This document shows, one piece after another, positions 63,350-64,000 of a DNA stretch of 64,000 nucleotides; position 1 is the first letter of the stretch, and each line of letters begins with the position of its first letter. The notes under the pieces are model-generated. The model had not been told where the DNA came from. It ran no database searches and worked only from the letters and a program-made list of their open reading frames with translations. This DNA comes from Candidatus Gastranaerophilales bacterium (GTDB taxonomy: Bacteria > Cyanobacteriota > Vampirovibrionia > Gastranaerophilales > Gastranaerophilaceae). The stretch is taken from NCBI GenBank assembly GCA_944323685.1, contig CALUTJ010000001.1, positions 62,001 through 126,000 of the forward strand. The letters run 5' to 3'. The position numbers were made by a program, and so were the translations under genes.

Positions 63350-64000
63350 TTAAAGTTTTGCGCCGGTTGCTTTGTAAAGAGTTATGTAATCAATCAGCCT
63401 TTGCGCCTTTGAGTTGTCTTTTTCTATTTGCAGACTCAAAAGATTTTCTTCGTATTGTAAAAGAGTTAAATATGACTCTATGCCTTCTTTGTAGCGTTGC
63501 GTCATAAGATTAAAATTTGAAGATTCCAGCTCTACTTTTTTCAGGTTGTCTTTGTCTTTTTGAGAGTCGTGTTTTATTCTGCACAAGGCATCGTTAATCT
63601 CTTGTAATGCAATCAAATCCGTCTGTTTATATGTTTCTAAAAGTTCCTGATAAATAAGTTTTTTCTTTTTTAAATTTGCGCTCAAAAATCCTCCGGTAAA
63701 GAGTTTTTGCATTGCACTCGCCCCGACAAGTGCAAAAATATTCTCCCAGTTAAAAAGATTTTTTAATAAAAGCGAGTTATATCCCGCTATCCCGAGAATT
63801 TGAACGGACGGCAAGAATTCCTTGCGTGCAATTTTGACATCAATCTTTGCCTTTGCAAGCTCAGCCTCCGCTTTCATTATATCAGGCCGTTGTATAACAA
63901 TATCTGAGGATATTGATGCAGGAATCACTGCGCTATATTCAATATTGTCAAACATTCCGCGTATAAAGTTATCATCAATGTCCGGACAAGAATCAGTATA
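63350..64000 (-). CDS. TolC-family outer-membrane efflux protein (5' end outside window)
   Basis: Minus-strand frame open to the right edge, continuing above the ATG at 63955 with YTDSCPDIDDNFIRG. About 217 codons are visible. RPDIMKAEAELAKAKIDVKI (the RPD.. AEA motif) and KEFLPSVQILGIAGYNSLLL belong to RND outer-membrane factors, followed by long coiled-coil helices (QKDKDNLKKVELESSNFNLM; RYKEGIESYLTLLQYEENLL). It forms the exit duct of tripartite pumps. The rest of the gene and any partner lie outside. Confidence 0.9.
   Translation of the reverse strand, partial: YTDSCPDIDDNFIRGMFDNIEYSAVIPASISSDIVIQRPDIMKAEAELAKAKIDVKIARKEFLPSVQILGIAGYNSLLLKNLFNWENIFALVGASAMQKLFTGGFLSANLKKKKLIYQELLETYKQTDLIALQEINDALCRIKHDSQKDKDNLKKVELESSNFNLMTQRYKEGIESYLTLLQYEENLLSLQIEKDNSKAQRLIDYITLYKATGAKL

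Overview
The window is low-GC (A/T-rich throughout, by eye) bacterial chromosome with tightly packed genes on both strands. Two genes point to a non-photosynthetic relative of Cyanobacteria (Melainabacteria/Vampirovibrionia, probably Gastranaerophilales). One is a response regulator that reads almost like cyanobacterial RpaB/Ycf27. The other is a Ycf23-type (DUF561) protein. No photosynthesis gene is present. The autotransporter, TolC-type protein and exported lytic enzymes indicate a Gram-negative envelope. The lineage is inference from remembered families; no search was run.

Layout. 1-1.7 kb: a truncated EmrB-type efflux gene and a tRNA(CAU) locus with broken tRNA copies and hairpin insertions. 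1.8-12.9 kb: a hypothetical membrane protein, mtaB, a nitrilase, dacB, an exported TPR protein, fliW-csrA, a TPR protein, clpC, a SpoIID-like protein and HU. 13-22.3 kb: unknown membrane proteins, a pseudopilin, an NrtR-like regulator, a lytic transglycosylase, a DnaQ-like exonuclease, a SIMPL protein and a papain-like protease candidate. 22.3-28.2 kb: tsaD-thrS, rpaB, glnA and two small genes. 28.4-35.6 kb: fliO, a NeuB/KdsC-like pair, a large TPR protein, lysC, a uridine-kinase-like protein and obg. 35.6-46.2 kb: UbiA/GT-C-type membrane genes, an XRE regulator gene split by a -1 frame change, an inverted pair of structured repeats, ctpA, a large helicase-nuclease, and the lplA-nnrD-trmL operon. 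46.5-51.4 kb: a large autotransporter, a repeat island with REP-like hairpins, and a tRNA-Lys locus with the same kind of broken tRNA copies as the first. 51.5-64 kb: purA, small lineage-specific proteins, a polytopic membrane protein, mrnC, a likely ADP-ribosyltransferase, gyrA, ycf23, an exported barrel-like protein with a pentapeptide-repeat protein, and a truncated TolC-type gene.

Most genes are housekeeping (tRNA modification and charging, cell-wall remodelling, proteolysis, amino-acid and nucleotide synthesis). The unusual content is in the gaps. Two tRNA loci carry tandem units that break tRNA copies at the same place in the T-loop. A pair of ~175-bp elements keep their hairpins while changing sequence. 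A canonical -1 slippery heptamer lies exactly where an XRE regulator changes frame. Proteins of interest are the ADP-ribosyltransferase-like protein, the papain-like protein and the UPF1-like helicase with a DUF559-like nuclease end.
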